Part shown: positions 10,250 through 20,900 of the stretch, piece by piece
How positions within the stretch are numbered: position 1 is the stretch's first letter
How the letters are laid out: every line of letters starts with the position of its first letter
Origin: Cristatella mucedo
Taxonomy: Eukaryota; Bryozoa; Phylactolaemata; Cristatellidae
Assembly (NCBI GenBank): GCA_009760855.2
Contig: WPIO01000002.1
Span: 9,706,001-9,770,000, forward strand
Direction of reading: 5' to 3'
Length of the DNA: 64,000 bases
Notes under the pieces: generated by a model
What the model was told of the DNA's origin: nothing
The model's database searches: none
The model's input: the letters and a program-made list of their open reading frames with translations, nothing else
Translations under genes and position numbers: made by a program

Positions 10250-11615
10250 GGCCTAAGTCTGTAAACTTTCTAAACTAGCCCAGCCAGCGATAATCCAGAC
10301 CATTGAAACAAGGACTTGCGTGAAATCAAGATTGATATTCTTACAAGAATTTTTTTAATATTCACAATCCGTTTTGCTTTTTGCCCTTGATCTTGACGCC
10401 CCGGGACGTCTGTCCCCCCCCCCCCCCCGCAGTCGCCCCCGTTGCTGCGCCACTGGCCAAGACCTGCCAGACTCCATACGTAGTCATACTGCAACACGGC
10501 TGCAATTTCCACAATAAGCGTCTAGAAACTGCGGTTTAATTTCGTGCTATAGCAAACAGTGTTTTGAGTTTACCAGCCAAATTCAATGATATAGCCATGC
10601 CAGTTATCATCCAATGGCCCCCAAGGGGACGGCCCGCACTGCATTTTTGAACTACGACACAGCTGCAATTCCAACAATAGGTGTCGTAGAACTTCGGTTT
10701 TATTATTTTATAATGGAAAACTGTGCTCCGGATTTACCCACCAAATTTTAAGAGATTTCGCTAACGCGTTATATTGCTATGGCCTGTAACCGGCTGGGCA
10801 ATTGGAGGTCATGGCTTTAGAACACTCCCGCTCAGTCATGAAATTAGGTGGGTAAGTCCGAAACACTTTTATCTTACGTGGCATCAAAGTCTTAGTTTTA
10901 CACCATATATTGTGGAAATGGCAGCTGTATCGCCGTGAGAACATTTTGAGATGCTCGGTGGTCAGGTTAAACCCACCAGCAATTCTGCATATTGCAAAAT
11001 TGACCCGGAAAATGTTGTTTTTTTGGTGCGAAAAGCTTATTTTGGAAATGGCAGCTGTATCGCAGTTCGAATTTGTAGGGAGGCCGGCTGGCCCGGGCCA
11101 TTGGAGGCCATAACATGACATCGCGAAAGCGAAATCGCATGAAACTTGGTAGTTAATCTGGATCGCTGCTTGCTATAACTTGCAATCAAAACCGTAGTTT
11201 CGAGAAGCTTTTTTTTGAAATGGCTGCTGTATAGCCGTTTAACTACATAAGGCTGCCATTTGGACAGGGCCATCTGAAGGCCACAGCATGAGAACGCGCT
11301 AGGGTAATGCTAGGAAGTTTTAGGGGGAAACTTTGCCTATTGTCTTCTATAGATTGGACTTGAAACCGCAATTACACGAAGTTTTCTGTGGAAATAGCAG
11401 CTGTAATGCCATTCAAAAGTGTAGGCTGGCTTACCAGGGTCATTTGAGGCCATAGCAAGAGTAAGCGAAAATGCAATTGCATAAAATTCGGTGGGTCAAT
11501 CCGTGACACCATTCTGTATCATTTGGATTCAAAACCGCTGTTTTGATGGTTTTCTTGTTTATTGTGGAAATGGCAGCTGTATCGCAGTTATAAGTGGGAT
11601 CCCAAAAATTGCACC
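10250..11615. repeat. Array of repeats of about 170 bp in two opposed arms
   Basis: The core TGGAAATGGCAGCTGTATCG recurs on the + strand at about 10914, 11044, 11216, 11390 and 11568 (the last three spaced 174-178 bp). Each copy is followed by a GGCCATTxGAGGCCATAxCA block and a CAAAACCGxxxTTTxGA block. Its reverse complement (ACACGGCTGCAATTTCCACA, ACACAGCTGCAATTCCAACA) occurs at about 10493 and 10658. The units therefore form a left inverted arm of about two units and a right arm of about five, with the switch between about 10750 and 10910. Units are 70-85% alike by eye. Confidence 0.85.
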
Positions 11616-12399
11616 GTTTCAAGTTAATCCTTCAATTTGCACGTCTATTTCTAAGCTGTTTATCAATGGCACATGTCTTCCTTGTAGTTGATCAATGATG
11701 CCATAAGAGGAGGGCAGTCATCGGCCTTTTCGTCGAAAGCAGCAGGAATGTCCGGTACTGGAACGAAGCTCAGTGCCAAAATTATTATTTTTTGTACACT
11801 CGCGGACTTTCGTCGTTGCGGTATTCTGTTGCAAGATTGAAATCTTGAACCTTGCTCCAAAGATTCTGTCCGAGATCATACAAGCATCAAACTAGCTGCG
11901 CTCTAGGAAAGATGGTTGAACAGGCAATCTGACTGCTGTCTCAAAATCTTATAGGATATTTTCCGGATTCGGAGTTTGCATTATTAATGCTGGACGAAAC
12001 TGGACATACTGTTTTTACTTCCGCACCAGCCGTACAATACAATGTTTGTTGCTTTTTGGTATAGTTGTAGATGATTAGGAAGACGACAAGCTGATCAAAT
12101 CAATTAATTTATATACTTTGAAGAAATTAGTATTCTAGTTTCGCGCTTTTGTCCATTGCGCATTTGGCGGGGTTACTAGCGTTGTACGCTTTGTCGGCGC
12201 ACAATTGTCCTGGTGGCACACTTGTCAAGGTGCCCACATTAGGTTATGGGCGCTATTCATTGCTGCCGTACTGTGCTATCGCTGACACATCCTCGTGTAT
12301 TGAGGCAGCAAAGCGAATCATCAGTCGTGCTTCGAGGCGATAGCTGCGTCAGCATTTTTATGCGTCTGCAGTGAGAAGTACCAAATTACTTGAGTCGCG
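11616..12399. other. Unassigned intergenic DNA
   Basis: No gene, RNA or repeat recognised. Confidence 0.3.
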
Positions 12400-12680
12400 T
12401 GTGCAGTTTCGCGGTTCCACCGACGGAGCGACTCTCTGCGCCGGCGTCGAGGGTGGACTGCCTGCGCCGCTCATTGATCGTTTTAGCATGCAGCCGGCCC
12501 ATTCTGCGTTGGATGATTTGGCATGCAAAGGCGGCGGCGCCGGTTAATTGATTTACCATCGGTGGGTGGAGGAGACGCGGGAAAGCTACCGTGGAGGCGA
12601 GGGCGCTGGGGGCAGGACGCTGGCCTGTGCGCATCGCCGTCAGAGCGCACTTGAGTTCCGTCTAAATAGGCGAGGTATTT
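12400..12680. promoter_or_regulatory. CpG-dense stretch, candidate promoter or 5' exon region
   Basis: This is the most CpG-rich non-exonic stretch of the left half (for example GCGCCGGCGTCGAG, GGCGGCGGCGCCGG), in a window where CpG is otherwise sparse. It could be the promoter or a non-coding first exon of the Kelch-like gene 5 kb downstream, or of a gene leaving to the left. Open frames on both strands here are probably due to the high GC content. No TATA box or splice structure was fixed. Confidence 0.25.
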
Positions 12681-13790
12681 GCCGTCGCAGTACTCAGCAT
12701 TTTATTGTGTTGAGGCAAAAGACTCGTCAGGAGCCGCTACAGCGCGTCCATAACGTTATTATTATCAGAATACCAAGTTGTGTTATATGGTTAAGCGCGT
12801 TTTTCTGGAAAGAAGTTCCAAAACTTGTACCGGATTTTCGAAGAGCGATCAGATGATTATGCTTGTCGAACTCAATGGTGCAACAACGGTATGCTCAGCA
12901 GTTCGGACTCTAGCGCTACCACCAGTACATTCTCAGCCACGATTACGTAAAACGCTAGAAACTCATTGTAGCTAAGTTCGAGATCACTGGAAGCAATAAT
13001 TTCTGAATAATAAATTTATAAATTTAAATAATTTGCTCAGTCTGAGGTGATAGTAAGACAACTTACGAGAGTAGGGTGCATACAAGCGACCTCACCCTCC
13101 CTCCCACGCCAGACTTAAACCCTCCTTGCCGCCCGGAAAGGCGCCGGATATGAAAAGTGAGAAAATGGCCTCGTTGTGATTACTCCGCCGGCTCGCGGTC
13201 GCCGATCATCTTATAATCGAGCGTGAGATGGGGCTGCGTCATACATTTACTTCAACAAGACCCTGAAAAAAAGTTTGTCATTCAGGGCACTGCGATTGAA
13301 CACCGGCGTCAATCCTTCGTTCTTCTCCAGGTATGGACATGCCCTCGTTCTTCTTGCACGAACCTTCTTCTCATTACGTTTAAGGGCAGCGCCGAGCGGG
13401 CTTGACTTTTAAATAATTGCTTCTCCCGTGCTCGCAATACCCGCTCCTCGGCTTTCAGTCGTCTTGCCGTTCATCGCGCTAAACTGAGATCTTCTTTAGT
13501 GATCTTTAGTTCTTACGCTCCGAAAGTCTGCTGCTTCCGACTTTTGTCACTACCTGCAGTGAGTTTGCATCGTTTAAATATCAGTCAGAGGCGTGCCTGT
13601 TTCGCTCAGCTTTCCCTGCGCACCAGTGAGCCCCAGTCATTTTTGCTCGTGCTTTGCCTGCTCACCTGTCCACGATTGGTGCATGCTAGCGAGGGTTCCT
13701 ACTTGATGGCGGCCACTCGCGTATTCTCGTGTGCTTTTGCATGCTAAGCGTTTTCCTTGTGTGCTTGTGCACGTTTGTATAAGCTTTATA
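12681..13790. other. Unassigned intergenic DNA
   Basis: Moderately CpG-containing sequence (13080-13450) without a gene I can support. Non-coding 5' exons of the Kelch-like gene could lie here but cannot be recognised without transcript data. Confidence 0.3.
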
Positions 13791-13794
13791 TTAT

Positions 13795-14172
13795 GAAAGT
13801 CCTTCTCGAACGCCTCTCTTCTCTCCTGGGCACCACTGGCACAGCGCTACCATGGTTCAGGTCCTATCTCAGTGGGTGACTCTCTTTCTGGTTGTATGAG
13901 CGCCATAGGCAAGCACATTAGTAAGCGTACAGATGCTTTGCCTTTCACGTGAACTGAATGTGCTCGAAGCCTGGCTAATTCCAAGCTGAGAACTGCTTTA
14001 TATGCTGACTCTATGCATGTCACCCCGTACCATGTTATTCATGCTGTTTATCAAGCATCATACCACTCACCTTTCGATCGCGGTTCCTTTGCAGCAAATG
14101 TAAAGTTCACAGAAAGAGATTGAGTTCTCTGAGGGCCCTTTATAAAGTGTATTATTATTATTATTATTATGT
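13795..14172 (+). mobile_element. LINE family A, internally deleted copy
   Basis: A short reverse-transcriptase piece (KVLLERLSSLLGTTGTAL, then WFRSYLSG, about 13794-13878) is joined almost directly to the family A 3' end (TGCATGTCACCCCGTACCAT, GCAGCAAATGTAAAG, GAGTTCTCTGAGGGCCCTTT) and an ATT tail ending about 14172. The middle of ORF2 is missing. Confidence 0.75.
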
Positions 14173-17100
14173 GCTTTTTGCTGAACTCTTTGACTTGTTC
14201 ATAGAGAGGCAGCTGACAAATCTTCCGGTAAGCTGTTTGCTATGACGAGTCACCTCTCCATCACATGCTCTTTTTTCGGGCATTTTTGACCACTCATCAG
14301 GTTGCTGCTGTCAATCCTCATGCAAAGACATCTTGGATGCTTCCCAATCCGTGACGAGTTTCAGGAGGCATCTCACGCCTGCTTGGAAGCTCAGCAAGCT
14401 TGTTACCGAGCTTTTACAAAGACTTGTTAAGTTTGTGTGTGGCCATGCGACTGAGCATGTAACTCCTCAGTTGTCCTCAGCTGCTGGCTGCTTACTGTCC
14501 ATGACAGAAAGTTGGGAGTTGAGACATGAACGAAAGGCAGTGCCTACAGGGAAGCCTGCGTTCCTGCTCCCCCTCAACCACAATTCGGCTTAGAGAGAAG
14601 GCTTGTTTAGCTCTACATTCCGTTGTTTCAACTCGCCACCATTATTTCTACTCACGGTAGCTGTAGAAGGGTGAAGCGGTCTGACCAGACCGACAGCAGG
14701 CAGAGAAGAGAGCTTTTTTCGGTTTAGCTCAAGCTACCAGAGAGCATTTTTACGGCAGCCCCTTCCTGATGAACAGGAGATTGGACTTTTCGAAGTCAGC
14801 CCAAATCAGAAGAGCTCCTGCTCCCACCGCACAGGATGGCAGGAGTATCTGCTGCATGAAGGGGGGATTGTAACTCTCTGTTGGTATAGCCGGAGTTGTT
14901 GATAAACGCAACCGGCTCCCGGCTTTCTTAGACACTCAGCAGTGGCAATTAAACACTACCAAAGGACTACCGTGCACTGCTGGTGGTAGTCCTTGCAGCT
15001 TTGGTTGCTCGCCGGGCTTCTTCCCCACTTTCCAATAGATGTAGTAGACTAGCAGCAGCTGGGAGTGTCGACTGACCAATTGCCAGGCACTCATGCATAC
15101 TCCTTGTGTGCATCCCAGTACTCCTCTCCATATTCATGACAATTACCATAATGGAAGGTCACCTTGCTTCGAAGTCTGGAAATCAACTCTTGTCGAGTCC
15201 TGGAGTGCCGAAGGACGTTCATAGGATGTAATAGTGGACTGGTGGCATTTTATCTTCACTAGTCTCACTGTAGTAGCTTTTGTCAAATAATGAACTGTGA
15301 TGAATTACCTTCGAAGCAACCAGAGAGCAGCAGATAGGAGAATCAAAGGAAAGCAGATTAGAGAAAAGCTGCTTACCTTTTGCTGTCTGCTCCAATACGT
15401 GACAGGCTTGTAATCGCTGAAGTCATTGAGATAGAATTAATACCACTGCACACTGACGACGTTGTTGTTCAGTGACATCTGCTTCAAGCAGAACCAGCAG
15501 CTGTGACACTGGCCAGGGGTTGCTATTTGCATATCGAATCAGGGTCAAACTATTGCTATGTCGGCAACATAGAAAAAGCTTAAGGCAGCTACTATATCCC
15601 ATGGGATTCAGAGCTGTACTTTTGAAAATGCATTGTACAATCTCTAGAGGCTAGGAGTTGCCACATTGTTTTATGCATCTATAGGTTTTTAAACGAGTGC
15701 TTTGTATGACCTCGTTGTGGACAGTGTTTATGGTTTCAGTCCAATGAGTGGTCGTAGTGGTGCCGATGAATCGGACGTCAGCAGCCCCTGAACAGTTGAT
15801 GGCTGTGCTGCTAGTAGCATAGGTCGTTTGGCTTGCATTGCTGTTTTATCTTTAGCCTATACAGCAGGTATTCTGTAGGGCTATGTTGTGCCACGAATGC
15901 AAAAGCTGTTTTTTGTTGTTCAAAGACACCGTGGCCTCATTGCTCATTAAAACGATGAGTGCCTGGTGTGGCCAAAAGTGAAAGCTGTGGGGTGGCTGCC
16001 CATAGTGCATACATTAATTAGACCTACGATTGTCAATTAAAGCTGCCTGATATAGCCAGTGTACTTTAAATTGTTTGGTGGCCGTGCATGTCTCGTTCAA
16101 AGTGTAGCTGTTTTAGATAGAATTAGTTTTCTTAGCGACTTCGTGAGCTGCCAGAAGGAGACCTTAATGGCCGATTGATGCCAAAGTACCTAGTCTAGCC
16201 ACGCTGCCGTGAACTAAATGCAACAATACAAGCGAAATTCCAAAAAATTCCTGTTGAATGATCACCAGAGTTGGTTGTAAATCTTTACGGCAGCTGCTCA
16301 TTTGCTATGAGGATGTGGATGCAGCTGCCATGATTTCACCAGCTGACTGCAGGGGGGGGGGGGTGGAAGGAGGAGGAGGAGGAGGCCTGATAGTAACACA
16401 CTACCATTGACGTATGTATTATTGATTGCTTGTGTCATGCTGACTGAGTGTGGCATGACCAGCTGTAGCCACCCAGATGGCCTGCCGAAAGTAGTGAGGC
16501 CGGCAGTAAATTGGTAAAAGCCTATACCTTTTGGAAGGCTCTGGCCATGATCTGCTGACTGCTAAGAGGGTTCGTAGTAGCCGGCAGCTTCGATGCGGCA
16601 CGCTAGCCCCTAGCAAAACCTGGCAATACCATGCATGATCTCACCAGCGGAGGACGGATCAGCTCTTCCTCTGCTGTTCTATTTGCCTTAGCAACAGCAT
16701 GTCCCAGCATCTGCGGCAGCAGAAGCCATTTTCCTGCGACAGCAGAGGCTGGAAACCGACCTACTAACTTATTCATATTCGAGAAAACCAACACCTTGCA
16801 AACACGTTGCTAGCCTTGTATTATGCGTGGTTTTTTTATGGTAGCCTGGCTGATTTGCTTAGGGTTTTGTATTGGAAAATTTAGAAAATCTATGTCGAAG
16901 CTGTACACCGGCTTGCCTTTTTGCTGCCGGCTACCACGTTCAGAGGACCTGTTTAGTATTCCGAAATGTTTTCGTTGTCTGCCGTTTCTCGTAGTTCATC
17001 AGCAATTTTCTACCAGTGATCGGTTTGATCTGTTAAGACTCAGTATGGCTGCTAGTGAGGCACACAAACACAGGCACCTATACTGTAGGATGCATTTCTA

Positions 17101-17419
17101 TGCACGAATGCCGTTTTTCATGTCTTACTAAGTCCTTAGCTGTTATTTCTATTTCCTCCCGTTCTTAACAGCAAATCCTAGGGCTGAGAGGCTGGGCTAG
17201 ATTTGGATCTTGCTGTGAGACAACGTTGTGAAATTGTACCCATGACAACAGTGGTGCTAAAGTGCTCTGAAAAACGATGGTCAAGTGCATTATTTATTTT
17301 GCGAATGTTTGCTTGGCTGTGTTCTTGTAGTTTGTTGCAAATGATGGCTACCTGGCAGTACTCTGCTGCGACATTTGGATGCCAGGCGTTGCTTTGACTT
17401 GTGCCTGATTACTTATGCT
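14173..17419. other. Long unassigned stretch upstream of the Kelch-like gene
   Basis: About 3.2 kb without a gene I can support. The only simple-sequence feature is an 11-13 G run followed by (GGA)n at about 16352-16385. Non-coding 5' exons of the Kelch-like gene may be hidden here. Frames at 14333-14593 and 16823-17131 are open but lack family resemblance. Confidence 0.3.
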
Positions 17420-17640
17420 GTTTTGCTTGTTCTCTTTCACCTCGACTGCTCTCCAGACTCTGCTATGCTTCCCACTTTCTCTTTGTTGTGTGAGACGAAG
17501 TCTGTTGGCTACCGAATGTGTACCGAAAGCCGCCTAGGCCGTGAGTGCGCTATTCAAAACTCTCCTTCGTAACACCCACATAGTCTTTATGACTTTGTGG
17601 AGTTACAGACAGAGATACATAGCACACATAACATAACTGA
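17420..17640 (+). mobile_element. LINE family B, 3' tail
   Basis: Contains the family B 3' block: ATGCTTCCCACTTTCTCTTT, then GTCTGTTGGCTACCG, TGTACCGAAAGCCGCCTAGG, and ACTTTGTGGAGTTACAGAC. It matches 29890-30060 and 37348-37480 over about 130 bp. Confidence 0.75.
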
Positions 17641-17782
17641 TTTCAATTTGTAACGCATCACTTGCTTTGATATCATATTGCCGAGTGTCTGCATTTCAAA
17701 ACCACCTATTGACCAGCTTTTTTGGAGTTACTCTGCTCTGCAATTCAGATCAGCTAGTTTCCTATACTTGATCGTTGTTAGC

Positions 17783-17947
17783 ATGAGCAGATCTGATTCA
17801 TCAACCTTTGCCCTGGTCGATGGCTGCCGACGATCGGAAGCTGAGATCCACTATGCTGTTCAGCTTCTTGAGCGCCTTAATGAGCAGCGGCTCAATCATG
17901 ACCCCACATGTGATTTCACCTTATCGGCTGGAAATGAGAGCTTTAAG
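17783..17947 (+). CDS. Kelch-like gene, coding exon 1
   Basis: 55 codons from ATG (MSRSDSSTFALVDG) to ...GNESFK, with donor AAG|GTAAAC. It encodes the N-terminal helix and first strand of the BTB fold. In-frame open sequence continues upstream to 17678, so the true 5' limit is uncertain. Confidence 0.85.
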
Positions 17948-20900
17948 GTAAACTAATTCTCCTTTGTAGTGATGCAAATAGAAATGTAATGTATGGCTGA
18001 CTTGGCTGTTTCCTTGGAATTTCTTTGCCAATGATATGTTGGGAGGCTGATGAATGGCTCGATCAGCATTTGGGTAAATGCCGAGTGCTGTGCATGATGT
18101 GCTGAGCTGTACAGGGCTCGTGCTTTTTGCAGCACTTACTGGTGCTTTCAGTTTGACATTTCCTTGAAACTAGCGATCAAGTGCTTGCAATTTTGCGTGC
18201 CTTCTTTGACTGGTACAGTGTTCTAATAAATTTATTATCGAGGCTACTTGCAGTGCTTTGTCATCATATTTGCACCAACCTAAGCCACTCACCCCAGTAA
18301 ATAGCTAAGAATCTTAATTATTGTCTGTCACTGATCAGATTGCTCTGTGGTAAGTGTATCCAGAAATTTCGTAGTTTCTGCTGGACACCCTGACCGTGAC
18401 CAACAGACTTGTATCTAGATCTAGGATGCTCTGTCCCCCTTGTCTGAGCCTAGTGGTAAAGTGCTCATAGTTCACGACCGAGTTCTTGTGATTGAGTCCT
18501 GCTATTGGCAACCCATATATTGACCACTGCAAGCCTTAGTGATAGTTGTTATGGTCCTTCTGCTGCTATATAAGCGAGGCTGTTAGATCCGCTAGCCTGC
18601 ACTTGACTAAAACGATTGCAAGCTCTTGTACTGCTGACGATCGTGGTGCCTCTTACTCTGTAAATCCTGTTTGGCTATCACTTGTCTGCTACTTATTTCC
18701 ACCACTGATCTCTTACAGCACCTTTGACTTTGCACGTTTGCTCTGTCACTTGAAAGTCTCGTGGTATCCTTTCAGGCTATGTTTTTTCAACCTTATAACT
18801 TTTGGCCTCTGGTTATTCACCAAAAGCCACTCCAGCTTTTAATGCTTTGTCGAGAGCCTACTAGCCTGATAGCACCTCATTAGTTATCGCGGCTTGGTGG
18901 CATTGCAGGTCGCGTGTGCAGCTTAAATGCTTTCGCAAACACTTTCGTTGCGAAAGTTAGCTGATTCAGCAGCCTCATTTACATAGCGGCACAATGCCTT
19001 GCCGGTTGTCACCGCCACTTGCAGTGTGGGTAATAAAGGATTACCCTCTGCTGGACTCGAACCCACGACTTGAGTCGTTAAGAGTGAGCGTCTCAACTCC
19101 CCCCCCCCTGGGCTGAGGCCCGGGTCGTGTGAGCGTGGCTTTTCGCTTATGCGGAGCTGCTAGTAAGTTCTCGGCGCCCGCTCGGCTGCCCTGCAGGTGC
19201 ACAGGGCCGTGCTGGTGGCGTCCAGCGACTACTTTCGGGCCATGCTGCACGGCCCGATGATCGAGAGCACGTGCAGTGAGGTCGACCTGAAGGCCGTGTC
19301 ACCAGAGGCACTCTCGGCGCTCGTCACGTTCCTCTACACCGGCCGCCTGCCGCTGTCGTGGAAGACGGTGGCCGACGTCGTCCACGCGGCCAGCCACCTC
19401 CAGATGGACGACGCACTCGAGCGGTGCTGCACCTACCTGGTGAACTCCACCACCGGCAGGACGACCGCCGCGGCGGCGGCGGCAGCAGCCGGCAATGGCG
19501 AGCCCGACTCGTGCAATGGCATCGGCAGACCCGACGACTGCAGCGCCGGCCTCGACGACGACGACGACGGCGGCGGCAGCTTTTTTGCGGACCACGGCTG
19601 CAGCTCCACACTGGCTCGCCTGTGCGACCTGCTGCGCCTCGCCGAGACCTACTCGCTGATGGGCGTGGCCGAGCACGCCTGCGCGCTACTCGCACGCGCC
19701 TTCGACCGGCTGGCACAGTCGGTCGAGTTCGTCGACCTGAGCGCCGCCGCGTTGGCGAGACTGCTCGACCTCGACGAGCTGGCGGTCGCCTCCGAGCTGG
19801 AGCTGTTCCGCCACGTGGAGCGCTGGCACCGAGCCCAGGTGCCGCCGTGTAGCGCGCACGACGCAGCGCTCGTGTTCGGCCGCGTGCGCTACGTGACCAT
19901 GTCGCGCGAAGAGCTGCGCTTGGTGAGCGAGTGCAAGTCGGCGGCGAGCTCGGCGGCGGCGGCGCCACTCCTCCGCCAGCTGGTCGACGAAGCACTCCAC
20001 TATCACGAGCAGCTCGAGGCCAGCCTGCCGCCACCGGCATGTCTCGGCTCGCCGCGTCGGCTCCGCTGCCGCAACACCGAGGACTGCCTCGTCGTCGCCG
20101 TCGTCGGATCGAACTCAAAGCCGTTCCAGATCATGGCGTGCCGGCTCGGAGGCGGCACGCCGGCGGCGGCCTCCGCCTGCCGTGGAGTGACGGCGGGCGA
20201 CGCGGCTGCGCCCGGCGAGTGCGACTTCTACCGCCTGTACTCGGACAATGCCGGCGACAGCCGCACGTGCGGCGTCGCCGCCGTCGACGGCTTCCTGTAC
20301 GTGCTGTCGCTCGTCGACGTCGGCGGCTTCGACCAGGACCGCTTCCTGTCGGTGCTCCGCATCGACCCGCGCGGCCTTCACGCGGCCAGCGAGCTGCGCA
20401 GGCCGCCGCGCTCGCGCCAGGTGGGGGCCGTCGTAGCTTGCGGCCACCACGTGTATGCCCTGGGTGGTGCATCGCTCGACGGCCGCATGCACACAGCCGA
20501 CTGCGACCGCTACGACGTGACCAGAAACGCATGGGAGAGCCTGCCACCGCTGCCGTGCGCTGCACACTTCACGGCAGCGGCCGAGCGGCGCGTCGGAGAG
20601 ATCTACGTCTGCGGTGGACAGTCGCGGCCCAGCGGTCCGCTCAGCCGAGCCTGCTGGAGCTTCAGGCCCGACTGTGGCGGCGATGGGGGCAGTGTCGGCG
20701 TATCCGCTACCTGGCGGACGTTGCCGGACATGATCTTACCGCGTCGCTCCCACGCTATGGTGTCCCTGAGGGACAAGGTAAGTGCACTGTTTGGTACCAC
20801 CATCGTGCGTGTGCGTGCATCCCGGTCAAAGGTTGCGATGGCAGTGTGTTTGACTTGCAGGGGTGGCCGAAATTGGTAGCTGGTTTTATTAGTTTAGCAA

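Noticed and set aside
19324-20565. Long antisense and alternative-frame open frames (up to 264 and 328 codons) across the Kelch exon
   Set aside because: They are shadows produced by the high GC3 of exon 2; Arg/Ala/Pro-rich with no domain.
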